Source of the DNA: Neisseria sp.
Lineage (GTDB): Bacteria > Pseudomonadota > Gammaproteobacteria > Burkholderiales > Neisseriaceae
Reading direction: 5' to 3'
DNA length: 43,097 nucleotides
Assembly: GCF_030530745.1 (NCBI RefSeq)
Contig: NZ_JAUMUI010000018.1
Coordinates: 1 to 43,097 of the forward strand
Shown here: in pieces, positions 1-9,261 of the stretch
Position numbering within the stretch: position 1 is the first letter of the stretch
Layout: each line of letters starts with the position of its first letter
Notes under the pieces: generated by a model
Seen by the model: only the letters and a program-made list of their open reading frames with translations
Database searches by the model: none
Told to the model about the DNA's origin: nothing
Program-made: the position numbers and the translations under genes

Positions 1-32
1 TGTTCGGGTAACCGTTTGGATGGGGTTTTAGG

Positions 33-119
33 TATTTTGCAAAGGTCTCAGGCTTATTTTTCTCAACCTGTTGTGTAAACAACCCGACCATTTCCTACAC
101 CTGAGACCTTCACAAAATA
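33..119. repeat. MITE-like element with 20-bp terminal inverted repeats
   Basis: Positions 33-52 (TATTTTGCAAAGGTCTCAGG) and 100-119 are inverted copies matching at 18 of 20 bases, bounding an 87-bp element with no coding capacity. Related ends occur at 251-268, 30485-30500, 32472-32486, 34202-34267 and 35257-35273, so this is a dispersed family. The ends resemble insertion-sequence termini (possibly IS5 family), but I cannot verify which one. Confidence 0.6.
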
Positions 120-147
120 CGTTTTCATCTTGAATTTATTTATGCTT

Positions 148-222
148 CGTCATACCCGGGCTTGCCCCGGGTATCTGTTATTTTTTTTGAAACAAAAAGA
201 TGTTCGGGTCAAGCCCGAACAT
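148..222. repeat. Paired REP-like palindromes
   Basis: The unit at 148-175 (CATACCCGGG, CTTG, CCCCGGGTATC) and the unit at 200-222 (ATGTTCGGG, TCAAG, CCCGAACAT) are each palindromic. They lie in opposite orientation around a T- and A-rich spacer. The same nested-palindrome family recurs at 24563-24651 and, as a single unit, inside lipA at 22735-22767. Confidence 0.65.
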
Positions 223-250
223 GGCGCAGAGGTTTTAAGACGCTGAAAGA

Positions 251-268
251 GATTTTGCAAAGGCCTCA
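251..268. repeat. Solo TIR-like repeat supplying the coaE stop codon
   Basis: GATTTTGCAAAGGCCTCA is a single copy of the terminal repeat seen at 33-52. On the minus strand its end contains the TGA that terminates coaE (266-268), so the last residues of CoaE are probably set by the repeat. Confidence 0.5.
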
Positions 269-934
269 CCCTAGTAAAGGGGCATCCGGCCTAGTTGTCC
301 AAGCCTGCCTCATTATTAAGTGCGTTCCCGCAAAACAGGAAAAACAAGCCCGGTAATAACGGTGCAGGCGTTGCACCTTAACCGCCAATTCCGCCAATGT
401 GCCTTCGTTAGGCAAAACATCATCGGCTGCGAGCAGGCGCTCCCTGCGGCACGCTTGCGAAGCCATGATACGCCTGATTTCTCCGGTATCAAGCCCGCTG
501 CGGCTTTGCACGCGCTCAATTTGAGTTGCTTCTGAAACATCCACCACCAAAATACGGTCGGCCAACACGGAAAATACTGGCTGCTCGACCAAAAGCGGAA
601 TATCGATTACACCGTAAACCTGATCCGCCGCACTTTGCCGCTGCCGGATTTCCGCCAAAATCAGGGGGTGCATAATACTTTCCAAAACCTGCTTGTCCCG
701 AGGCCGTCTGAACACCCTGTCCCGCAATGCGGCACGGTTCAGACGGCCTTTTGTATCAAATAATTCGTCGCCGAACCTTGCCCTTATTTCAGGCAAAGCC
801 ACCCCGTGATCTGCCGTTAAGCTTCGGCTGACCGCATCGGCATCAATCACCGGCACCCCCAAACGGGCAAATTCGGCAGCAGCCTGTGATTTGCCGCTGC
901 CGATTCCTCCGGTCAGTCCTACCCAGTATGTCAT
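266..934 (-). CDS. coaE: Dephospho-CoA kinase
   Basis: It catalyses the last step of coenzyme A synthesis, ATP-dependent phosphorylation of the 3'-hydroxyl of dephospho-CoA, in the cytoplasm. The 222-residue product opens with the P-loop GLTGGIGSGKS (residues 6-16), followed by the VIDAD substrate segment (about 29-33) and the family motif IPLLVE. The length is slightly above the usual 200-210 residues: the tail after LHRYY is unlike the family and its stop codon lies in a dispersed repeat (251-268). The start at 934 is preceded by an AGGTG Shine-Dalgarno. An inverted DUS pair lies inside the reading frame at 701-749. It follows pilD by about 110 bp on the same strand, the usual Neisseria pilG-pilD-coaE order. 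Confidence 0.95.
   Translation of the reverse strand: MTYWVGLTGGIGSGKSQAAAEFARLGVPVIDADAVSRSLTADHGVALPEIRARFGDELFDTKGRLNRAALRDRVFRRPRDKQVLESIMHPLILAEIRQRQSAADQVYGVIDIPLLVEQPVFSVLADRILVVDVSEATQIERVQSRSGLDTGEIRRIMASQACRRERLLAADDVLPNEGTLAELAVKVQRLHRYYRACFSCFAGTHLIMRQAWTTRPDAPLLG
701..749. repeat. Inverted DUS pair inside coaE
   Basis: AGGCCGTCTGAAC at 701-713 and its inverse at 737-749 can form a 13-bp hairpin within the coaE coding sequence. Inverted DUS pairs usually sit after genes as terminators, so an intragenic pair is less common. Confidence 0.8.
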
Positions 935-1047
935 GTTTCAAGCACCTCCGAGCCGTTCGGGCTTTCTGCCTGCCAGCGTATCCTCTGCTCTTTCGGCGGC
1001 GCGGCTCTTATTTCAAGATCAAGTTTCACACAACGTTGCAAACCGCC

Positions 1048-1911
1048 TTAAAACCCGGAAGCGCCCAACCACCATTTCACCACAGCAGTGATTTTATCGT
1101 TGGCAATAAAAATCAGCCAGCCGGCCACGGCCAAACTCGGGCCGAATGCAAATTGCTGGCCTTTGGCTACCCTCATTACCAGCGCAGCAACCACACCTAT
1201 CAGGGCAGCCATAAATACCAATACGGGCAATACGCCTACTCCCAACCATGCGCCCAGCGCCGCCAACAGCTTGAAGTCTCCGCCCCCCATGCCTATTTTG
1301 CCGGTGAGCAGTTTATAAATATAACACAACAGCCACAGGCTCATATATCCGCACACCGCACCCAGCACAGCTGAAGTAAGCGGCACAAACGCGCCATTCA
1401 AATTAAACAGCAAACCCAACCATACCAACGGCAGGGTTAATTGATCAGGCAGATATTGTGTATCGGCATCGATAAAGGTTAAAGCAATCAGCATGGCGGT
1501 CAGCACCACGCCGCCCAAAGCAACCACAGTCCAGCCGTATTGCCACGCCACTGCGGCAAACAATACGCCGGTTAACAACTCTACCAAAGGATAACGTTTG
1601 CTGATCGGGGTTTTACAGCTTCCGCACTTTCCGCCCAACAACAAATAACTGACCACCGGAATATTTTGCCAAGGCTTGACCGGGGCATGGCACTTCGGGC
1701 AACGTGAATCCGGTTTAATCAGATTGAAAGGCTGCTGTTCTTCGGCCGTAAGCGCCAAACCCAGGTGCTCTTTGGCAAAAGCCGTCCATCCGCGCTCCAT
1801 CATTACCGGCACGCGGTAAATCACCACATTTAAAAAACTGCCTGTCAGCAAGCCGAACAAAGCGGCCAAAGGCACCGCAAAAGGTGCCAGTTCTTGAAGA
1901 AAATCCAGCAT
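1048..1911 (-). CDS. pilD: Type IV prepilin peptidase / N-methyltransferase
   Basis: This inner-membrane aspartyl protease cleaves the leader of type IV prepilins and methylates the new N-terminal phenylalanine. Visible features are an N-terminal hydrophobic segment with GSFLNVVIYRVP, a zinc-binding-type pair CPKC...CGSC, and the two catalytic Asp motifs TFIDADTQYLPD and GMGGGDFK, with several later membrane segments. I chose the start at 1911 (protein MLDFLQELAPFAVPL, 287 residues) because it aligns with the gonococcal N terminus and the ATG follows the pilG stop by one base. An upstream ATG at 1926 would add five residues and overlap pilG. It is probably co-transcribed with pilG. Confidence 0.93.
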   Translation of the reverse strand: MLDFLQELAPFAVPLAALFGLLTGSFLNVVIYRVPVMMERGWTAFAKEHLGLALTAEEQQPFNLIKPDSRCPKCHAPVKPWQNIPVVSYLLLGGKCGSCKTPISKRYPLVELLTGVLFAAVAWQYGWTVVALGGVVLTAMLIALTFIDADTQYLPDQLTLPLVWLGLLFNLNGAFVPLTSAVLGAVCGYMSLWLLCYIYKLLTGKIGMGGGDFKLLAALGAWLGVGVLPVLVFMAALIGVVAALVMRVAKGQQFAFGPSLAVAGWLIFIANDKITAVVKWWLGASGF

Positions 1912-1912
1912 A

Positions 1913-3151
1913 TCAGCCCACCACATTACCCAGGTTAAACAGGGGTAGATACATCGCTACCAAAATCACGCCGATAATCGAACCGAGCACCACCATGATA
2001 ATCGGCTCCATCAACGACGAAAGTTGGGCAACGGCATTATCCACTTCGTCTTCATAGAACTCGGCAGCTTTATTCAGCATATCATCCAGCGAGCCTGATT
2101 CTTCACCTATGGCAGCCATCTGCAACACCATATTGGGGAACATATCGGTGCCCTGCATACTGGAAGTCAGCGACAAGCCCTGAGTAACTTTGGCACGAAT
2201 ATCTTGTGTGGCTTCTTCATAAAGAATATTACCCGCAGCACCGGATACCGAATCCAACACCTCTACCAAAGGCACACCGGCGGTAAACAATGTGGCAGTA
2301 GTGCGTGCCCAGCGTGCAATCGTGGCCTTGCGCACAATATCACCGAAAATCGGCAACTTGAGCAAAGCCGCATCAACCCGTTTTTGCAGCATGGGCGATC
2401 TTTTATACCACTGATACAGACCGAAACCGACCGCAATGGTACCAACCACGATTACCCAAGCATATTTCACCATCAAGTCCGACATATCCATCACAATTTG
2501 GGTCAACCCGGGCAGCTCCGCCCCCATGCCGCTATATACTTTACCGAACTCCGGCAACACGAACACCATCATAATAAACACCAGCACTACGGCCACTACC
2601 ACAATGGCAATCGGATAAGTTAGCGCACTCTTCACTTTCTTTTTGATGGCTTGGGTTTTTTCTTTATACACCGCCAATTTATCCAGCAACAATTCAAGCA
2701 CACCGCCTGCTTCACCGGCGGCAATCAGATTGCAGTAAAAACGGTCGAAATATTTTGGGTGTTTGGAGAATGCCTTACCCAATGCGCTACCCTGCTCCAC
2801 ATCGGCACGCACCTGCATCAGCATCTGCGTCATGGAAGGATTGGAGTGGCCGCGCGCCACAATTTCAAACGCCTGCATTAAAGGCAGGCCGGCTTTCATC
2901 ATGGTGGCAAGCTGGCGGGTGAATACTGTAATGTCTTCTTGGGTAATCCGCTTTTTGCGTACCGCTTTAACCTTGCTCACACGCAACGGCTTAATACCGC
3001 GCCGCTGTAACTTTTTACGTGCTTCCTCTTCGTTTTTAGCCACTACTTCACCGCGCACCATTTGCTCGGTATCTATGTTTCTGCCCTCAAAAGAGAAGCG
3101 CACGCCTTTATCTTTTTTGGCCGGGCGGCCGCCGATATTACTTTTAGTCAT
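1913..3151 (-). CDS. pilG: Type IV pilus inner-membrane platform protein (GspF/PilC family)
   Basis: It forms the inner-membrane platform of the type IV pilus machine and couples the cytoplasmic ATPase to pilin assembly. The 412-residue product has two copies of the T2SSF domain (about 75-200 and 275-400), the conserved stretch FTRQLATMMKAGLPLMQAFEIV, and membrane segments near 175-200, 225-250 and the C terminus (MVVLGSIIGVILVAMYLPLFNL). The length matches meningococcal PilG. The start at 3151 has AAGGGG about six bases upstream. Its stop TGA abuts the pilD start, indicating translational coupling. A 200-bp gap without a credible gene separates it from pilF. Confidence 0.95.
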   Translation of the reverse strand: MTKSNIGGRPAKKDKGVRFSFEGRNIDTEQMVRGEVVAKNEEEARKKLQRRGIKPLRVSKVKAVRKKRITQEDITVFTRQLATMMKAGLPLMQAFEIVARGHSNPSMTQMLMQVRADVEQGSALGKAFSKHPKYFDRFYCNLIAAGEAGGVLELLLDKLAVYKEKTQAIKKKVKSALTYPIAIVVVAVVLVFIMMVFVLPEFGKVYSGMGAELPGLTQIVMDMSDLMVKYAWVIVVGTIAVGFGLYQWYKRSPMLQKRVDAALLKLPIFGDIVRKATIARWARTTATLFTAGVPLVEVLDSVSGAAGNILYEEATQDIRAKVTQGLSLTSSMQGTDMFPNMVLQMAAIGEESGSLDDMLNKAAEFYEDEVDNAVAQLSSLMEPIIMVVLGSIIGVILVAMYLPLFNLGNVVG

Positions 3152-3353
3152 GTTTACCCCTTAAAAAAATAATCAAGCTGTTTCCCGAAAATTGCCGACA
3201 ATCAACTTGCAAAACATTTTTTGACAAAAAAAACAGCATATGCAAGACGAAACACACAGCAAGACAGACACCCTGCCGGTATTTTTTAACACGGCAGACT
3301 TGCAGATTTCGACAAAATGCTGCTGCAATGCCAACTGCCAACCATTCTGATAA

Positions 3354-5033
3354 TTAATCGTTAGTGTGAGCCAAAACTTCTTCTAAAGAAGTAATCCCCT
3401 GCATCACTTTCAACAAACCGGCACGGCGCAAATCCACCATACCTTCTTTATAGGCCATATTCATAATGTCCACTTCGGTGCCGTTATTCATAATCACCCG
3501 TTGCATTTCTTCGGTAATCGGCATCACCTCATACACACCGGCACGGCCTTTATAGCCTTTTCCACGGCAGCTGTCGCACCCGACCGCACGGTACATAGTC
3601 CAATCTTCAGCCAGATCTTCATCCGTGAAACCGGCTTTTTTCAAGGCCGGCACCGGCGGACGCTCCATCGGGGTTTTACATGTCGGACATAAACGGCGCA
3701 GCAGGCGTTGCGCCATAATCAGGCTGACCGAGCTGGCGATATTGAAAGGTGCCACCCCCATATTCAGCATGCGCGACAAAGTGGCCGGAGCGTTATTGGT
3801 ATGCAGGGTGGAAAATACCATGTGCCCCGTTTGCGCAGCCTTAATGGCAATATCCGCGGTTTCCAAATCACGAATCTCACCCACCATGATGATATCCGGG
3901 TCTTGGCGCAGAAACGACTTCAGCGCAGCCGCAAAGGTTAGCCCCTGCTTGTCATTCACGTTCACCTGGTTGATGCCGGGCAGGTTAATCTCTGCAGGGT
4001 CTTCCGCCGTGGCTATATTTACACTTTCGGTATTCAGAATATTCAGGCAGGTATAAAGCGACACGGTTTTACCAGAGCCGGTGGGGCCGGTTACCAACAC
4101 CATGCCGTAAGGGCGGTGGATAGCCTCAAGCAGCATTTCTTTTTGGAACGGCTCGAAACCGAGCTGGTCGATATTAAGCGAGCCGGCATCCGAATTCAAA
4201 ATACGCATCACCACTTTTTCGCCGAACAAGGTAGGCAGCGTGCTGACACGGAAGTCGATCGGGCGGCCGTGTTTGTGAAAGGCAATTTGAATACGGCCGT
4301 CTTGCGGCACGCGCTTTTCCGAAATATCCAAACGTGCCATCACTTTGATGCGCGAAGCCAGCTGGCCGCGCACCGCTACCGGAGGCTGCACCACCTCCCG
4401 AAGCTGGCCGTCCACACGGAAGCGCACCCGCGCCATCTGTTCATAAAATTCAAAATGGATATCTGATGCACCTGCATTCAGCGCATCGGAAAGCGTTTTG
4501 TGGATAAAGCGCGGAATCGGTCCATCTTCCGCCTCTTCATTATCGATATATAGTGCCTGAGCAGGAGCAGAAGCGTCATGCTCCTTGCTCATTTCGTTCA
4601 AAATAGAAGTAGACCGCTGCCCCAACCACTCGAGCAAAGTGCTCAACTGGTCGTCGCACACCACCACCAAGTCAACCGATATGCCCGAAGCAAAAGCGAT
4701 TTTTTGGAAATTTTGAATCTGGGTAGGATCAGACACCGCGAAATAAACTTTCCTGCCCCGCTGAAAAATCGGGATACAGCGGTTTTGCAGCATCTGTTCT
4801 TCTGAAAGTACATCCGAAAGGATATTGCTGCGCGGATAATGACGCAAATCCAGCAACGGATAACTGAACACCCGCGCCAGCAATTCTCCCAGCGCTTTAG
4901 GCGTAACCACCCCCTCCTCAAACAACAAGGGGAGAATGGGCTTATTGCTTTTTAATACATCCTGATACCGCTCGACTTGTGCGGCATCGATAATTTGACT
5001 TTGTACCAATACCCTTAATATACCGACGCTCAT
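3354..5033 (-). CDS. pilF: Type IV pilus assembly ATPase
   Basis: This cytoplasmic hexameric ATPase powers pilus extension and works with PilG. The 559-residue product has an N-terminal MshEN/GspE-N region, then the secretion-ATPase core with Walker A ([10 protein letters not shown]), Asp box, Walker B ([12 protein letters not shown]) and His box ([14 protein letters not shown]), and a C-terminal tetracysteine zinc motif (CPTC...CDSC). I place the start at 5033 ([11 protein letters not shown]) because this matches the meningococcal N terminus and has a CAGGAA Shine-Dalgarno. The longer frame to 5108 would cross a probable promoter -10 at 5097-5102. The core is very strongly conserved with pathogenic Neisseria. 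Confidence 0.95.
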   Translation of the reverse strand: MSVGILRVLVQSQIIDAAQVERYQDVLKSNKPILPLLFEEGVVTPKALGELLARVFSYPLLDLRHYPRSNILSDVLSEEQMLQNRCIPIFQRGRKVYFAVSDPTQIQNFQKIAFASGISVDLVVVCDDQLSTLLEWLGQRSTSILNEMSKEHDASAPAQALYIDNEEAEDGPIPRFIHKTLSDALNAGASDIHFEFYEQMARVRFRVDGQLREVVQPPVAVRGQLASRIKVMARLDISEKRVPQDGRIQIAFHKHGRPIDFRVSTLPTLFGEKVVMRILNSDAGSLNIDQLGFEPFQKEMLLEAIHRPYGMVLVTGPTGSGKTVSLYTCLNILNTESVNIATAEDPAEINLPGINQVNVNDKQGLTFAAALKSFLRQDPDIIMVGEIRDLETADIAIKAAQTGHMVFSTLHTNNAPATLSRMLNMGVAPFNIASSVSLIMAQRLLRRLCPTCKTPMERPPVPALKKAGFTDEDLAEDWTMYRAVGCDSCRGKGYKGRAGVYEVMPITEEMQRVIMNNGTEVDIMNMAYKEGMVDLRRAGLLKVMQGITSLEEVLAHTND

Positions 5034-5096
5034 TTTTGTTATTCCTGTCCGGCTGTCTGACACGCAGACAATTGTTATCATTTGTTTGAATACGCC

Positions 5097-5102
5097 ATTA
5101 TA
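5097..5102 (-). promoter_or_regulatory. Probable pilF promoter -10
   Basis: A perfect TATAAT on the minus strand lies about 60 bases upstream of the chosen pilF start. The -35 hexamer is weak. It lies inside the longer open frame, which argues against the upstream start at 5108. Confidence 0.5.
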
Positions 5103-5301
5103 CGGCATCTAATATAATTTGCCGTCCGGCATAAAACCCGCAATGCTGTTTCATACCTGAGAAAACTATCTCGGCCAAAACAGTGCCATTATAAGCGAAC
5201 AGGCCGGGTAAACCTACCCGGCCTGCGTTGAAACATATTCTATTTAATATTTATTCAGCGTAAAAACAACAGATAAAAAAATAGCCGCATCATTGCGGAT
5301 A

Positions 5302-5377
<76 letters not shown>

Positions 5378-5734
5378 GTATCTGAAAAGAGATGCGTATT
5401 AAAACAGAATCACCCACGCGGTGCAAGCATTTTGTTAAAAAAGTGCACTGTTCCAATCTAAGCGGCTATTTTTTCTGCAAATAAAACCGATATTGTTGCT
5501 TGCAGCATACTTACTAGACATACCGAAACCGTTTTATCTACTGCAAATATTTTTGCCCGAAATACCGATTATCTGTAATATAGACCGAATATCTATATGG
5601 ATAAGGTTTGATTATCACTCCTTTTTTTATTTATCTAAAATAATCAAATTCTTGAAAGTCAAACCGCCATGATGTCCAAATAATGACAAACACCACGCCG
5701 TGTGTAATTCTCTTTTCGCCAAACAGGGATTTTT
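5378..5734. other. AT-rich intergenic region with a dyad
   Basis: No gene was found in this 357-bp stretch. An inverted repeat TTTGATTAT (5607-5615) / ATAATCAAA (5640-5648) flanks a T-rich loop about 90 bases upstream of the next gene and could be a regulatory site or part of its promoter. No DUS is present. Confidence 0.4.
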
Positions 5735-6355
5735 ATGAGCATTGTTGCCATCGATATACATCCGCAGAAAACGTTTTCAGAACTCTGTCCCGACGAACTG
5801 CCTGTTCCGGACGCACTTTCTATTGTTTCCCACCTAAACCGCCAAGCTTCTTGGGCACACTACCGGGTATTAACCAAAGATGCCCACAGCCCGCACGAAC
5901 CGTGGCGGATAGACAGCCAGAAGCATTATCTGCCGATGGAAATGGCAGGAGACTGGGTCAGCCATGCGGTTTTGGGCACCGAAGGTTATGAAAGCCTGCC
6001 CGGCCTCCCCTTGCCCGACAACTATCATTTTCTGGTACATATCGGGCTGGAAAGCCACACCCACACATTCGGTGCCTGTTTTCACGATATGTCCGAAAAC
6101 ATCAGCACCGGCCTGATAGAATGGCTGGCCAGCCGCGATGCAAAAACCTTGATTGTCGGCGGACTCGCAACCGAATATTGTGTACAGGCTACCGTTCTGC
6201 AGCTTTGCTGGTATGGAAAATGGCGTGTAATTGTCAATTTAGACGCCTGTCGCGGCCTAAATGCGAAAGAAGAACAGCAGGCTATCCGCAATATGGAAAA
6301 GGCCGGAGCCTTAATTGTGAGCCGTACTGACGACATTCCCGCACTGCTGGCTTAA
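5735..6355 (+). CDS. Nicotinamidase-like cysteine hydrolase lacking the catalytic Lys
   Basis: The isochorismatase/nicotinamidase (PncA) fold is recognisable over 206 residues. Nicotinamidases convert nicotinamide to nicotinate for NAD salvage with an Asp-Lys-Cys triad and a metal held by Asp and His residues. Here Asp7 (VAIDIHPQKTF), the metal-type motif KDAHSPH (Asp49, His51), WVSHAV (His77) and the nucleophile motif GGLATEYC (Cys149) are in place. The conserved Val-x-Lys-Gly segment reads VHIGLES, so the Lys position appears to be Ile103. The protein may therefore be inactive, use another Lys, or act on another substrate. The start at 5735 is the first ATG giving the family N terminus. It is monocistronic. 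Annotation as active pncA would be unsafe. Confidence 0.75.
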   Translation: MSIVAIDIHPQKTFSELCPDELPVPDALSIVSHLNRQASWAHYRVLTKDAHSPHEPWRIDSQKHYLPMEMAGDWVSHAVLGTEGYESLPGLPLPDNYHFLVHIGLESHTHTFGACFHDMSENISTGLIEWLASRDAKTLIVGGLATEYCVQATVLQLCWYGKWRVIVNLDACRGLNAKEEQQAIRNMEKAGALIVSRTDDIPALLA

Positions 6356-6549
6356 CTCCCCTGCCCGCCGAAAACTGTTTTACGATAACAAACCGGAGGG
6401 CTTTTCAAAACTGTCGGTGCATTTTTAAGATACTGCTGCAAACACCAGCTTTTCGGGGTTTCAAATCACCTGCATTTTAAACAACCCCCTTCCATTGTTT
6501 TCAGACAGCCTTCCGAAACAATATTTTTAGCAAAATTCACTCACAAGGG

Positions 6550-6577
6550 CTTGAATTTATCTTACCCAGCCTTATTT
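6550..6577 (+). promoter_or_regulatory. Candidate sigma-32 promoter of groESL
   Basis: CTTGAAT (6550-6556), a 13-base spacer and CCTTATTT (6570-6577) resemble the heat-shock pattern CTTGAAA-N11-16-CCCCATNT. It would start transcription near 6585, giving a leader of about 100 nt before groES. The preceding 190 bp after the nicotinamidase-like gene hold nothing else I recognise. Confidence 0.5.
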
Positions 6578-6598
6578 TGCCTCTCGTTCAAAACAAAA

Positions 6599-6625
6599 TA
6601 CTGCACACACGCTTGCCGTGCAGTA
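6599..6625 (+). promoter_or_regulatory. Inverted repeat in the groES leader
   Basis: TACTGCAC (6599-6606) and GTGCAGTA (6618-6625) form a perfect 8-bp stem with an 11-base loop near the predicted 5' end of the groESL transcript. It could be an RNA hairpin or an operator. It resembles the CIRCE element in geometry only, not in sequence. Confidence 0.5.
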
Positions 6626-6688
6626 TTTCCTTTCTTAACAGCCTTATATTCAGGCATTTGTTTTTATTATCTATTTTGGAGCATACAT

Positions 6689-6976
6689 ATGACTATCCGC
6701 CCCCTGCACGACCGTGTAGTCGTTAAACGCTTGGAAGCTGAAGAAAAAACCGCATCAGGCATCGTATTGCCGGGAGCCGCCGCCGAAAAACCCGATATGG
6801 GCGAAGTAATCGCCATAGGTGCGGGCAAAATCGGCCGCGACGGCAACCGCCGCCCGCTCGACGTTAAAGTCGGCGACAAAATCATCTTCGGCAAATACAG
6901 CGGGCAAACCGTAAAAGCCGACGGTGAAGAGCTGTTGGTGATGCGCGAAGAAGATATTTTCGGCATCGTAGAATAA
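6689..6976 (+). CDS. groES: Co-chaperonin GroES
   Basis: The heptameric 10-kDa lid of the GroEL folding chamber, cytoplasmic. The 95-residue product starts [14 protein letters not shown] and carries the mobile-loop region [14 protein letters not shown] (about 17-30) and the C-terminal EEDIFGIVE, all standard for the family. The start at 6689 has TTTTGGAG upstream. The frame stays open upstream to 6551, but that extension crosses the promoter region and has no family similarity. It is followed after 87 bp by groEL in one operon. Confidence 0.98.
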   Translation: MTIRPLHDRVVVKRLEAEEKTASGIVLPGAAAEKPDMGEVIAIGAGKIGRDGNRRPLDVKVGDKIIFGKYSGQTVKADGEELLVMREEDIFGIVE

Positions 6977-7003
6977 AAAGCCCAAGGCCGCCCGGGCAAT
7001 GCC

Positions 7004-7015
7004 TTCAGACGGCCC
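7004..7015. repeat. DUS between groES and groEL
   Basis: TTCAGACGGCCC is the inverse of GGGCCGTCTGAA: the 10-mer core is intact but the AG prefix is replaced by GG. Confidence 0.85.
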
Positions 7016-7060
7016 AATTAAATAACAACCTGTTTTGATTCAATTAACCGGAGTATATAG

Positions 7061-8703
<1,643 letters not shown>

Positions 8704-8704
<1 letters not shown>

Positions 8705-8715
8705 GGCCGTCTGAA
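8704..8715. repeat. AG-DUS after groEL
   Basis: AGGCCGTCTGAA immediately follows the groEL stop codon. It is a single copy and not part of the adjacent terminator hairpin. Confidence 0.9.
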
Positions 8716-8732
8716 AACATTACTATGTTGTG

Positions 8733-8776
8733 AAACACCCGCACGGTTTAAACCGCCGTGCGGGTGTTTTATTTTG
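8733..8776 (+). terminator. Rho-independent terminator of groESL
   Basis: A 14-bp stem (AAACACCCGCACGG / CCGTGCGGGTGTTT) with a 9-base loop is followed by TTTTATTTTG, a strong intrinsic terminator. Confidence 0.93.
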
Positions 8777-8843
8777 TGGCTGTCAATATAGCTTGAAGCA
8801 TTTGCAAAATTCAGAAAACATCACCAAAAGGTTTTTTGCCATC

Positions 8844-8888
8844 ATTCCCGCATAAGCGGGGGTAGGAACAAAACGGACTTGCGAAGCT
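8844..8888. repeat. dRS3-like half repeat plus a dispersed 15-mer
   Basis: ATTCCCGCATAAGCGGGGGT (8844-8863) resembles the Neisseria dRS3 pattern ATTCCC-N8-GGGAAT with a degenerate right side. CGGACTTGCGAAGCT (8874-8888) occurs again inverted at 32572-32586. Together they look like fragments of a dispersed intergenic repeat. Confidence 0.45.
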
Positions 8889-8962
8889 AATGACGATATT
8901 GCGGGGGATTTGTTAAAAATTGCCGCCTTTGCCACCCCGTTTCCTTACTGTATTTAAAATTT

Positions 8963-8983
8963 AAAAACCCCTTACGGGGCTTT
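8963..8983 (-). terminator. Terminator of the small membrane protein gene
   Basis: On the minus strand AGCCCC, loop GTAA and GGGGTTTTT form a short GC stem plus U-run directly after the stop codon of the 56-residue ORF. This supports that ORF being a real transcription unit. Confidence 0.75.
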
Positions 8984-8984
8984 G

Positions 8985-9155
8985 TTATTCTAAAATCTTG
9001 ATAATGGCAATAGCCGCCGCCGCACCTGCACCAAGCAACCCCGCCGCCATGACGACTGGATACCAAAACACTTCTTTCCACATTTTCACCACTTCGGCGC
9101 GGGCTTTATCCAGTTCAGCCTTTTCCATCTCAACCTCCAATATTTTTAAATCCAT
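8985..9155 (-). CDS. 56-residue single-pass membrane protein, unknown function
   Basis: The frame encodes a charged N-terminal helix (MDLKILEVEMEKAELDKARA..., residues 1-27) followed by a hydrophobic segment from Trp31 to about Ile52 (YPVVMAAGLLGAGAAAAIAI). The ATG at 9155 has AAGGA upstream. A second in-frame ATG at 9128 has a stronger GGAGG, so two forms are possible. An intrinsic terminator follows within a few bases. The layout (acidic/basic helix ending in W-Y-P, then one membrane span) resembles small membrane proteins common in phages and mobile elements of Neisseriaceae and other proteobacteria. I do not know a function. It lies in a repeat-rich gap beside the capsule export genes. 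Confidence 0.7.
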   Translation of the reverse strand: MDLKILEVEMEKAELDKARAEVVKMWKEVFWYPVVMAAGLLGAGAAAAIAIIKILE

Positions 9156-9223
9156 TTTTTCCTTCAGTGTTTAACCGGTACCGCTGCTTTTGCCGGACGA
9201 GCGACTTTGTTCCGCATAAGCAT

Positions 9224-9235
9224 TTCAGACGGCCT
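9224..9235. repeat. AG-DUS after ctrD
   Basis: TTCAGACGGCCT, the inverse of AGGCCGTCTGAA, downstream of the capsule export operon. No paired copy is nearby. Confidence 0.9.
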
Positions 9236-9261
9236 TTAGTTCTACATTTGCGCCCTTCAGC

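Noticed and set aside
3144-3341. A 65-codon frame between pilG and pilF
   Set aside because: No ribosome site or recognisable domain; the region looks like a leader or promoter for pilG.
5034-5108. A longer PilF start at 5108
   Set aside because: A TATAAT -10 lies within it and the known PilF N terminus begins at 5033.
6551-6688. An N-terminal extension of GroES
   Set aside because: It runs through the promoter and dyad region, lacks family similarity, and the ATG at 6689 has a good ribosome site.
8887-9081. A 64-codon minus-strand frame
   Set aside because: It overlaps the better-supported 56-residue membrane protein in another frame and runs through its terminator.
8800-9160. A prophage
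   Set aside because: Only one small membrane protein and repeat fragments are present; there are no integrase, structural or lysis genes and no clear attachment sites.
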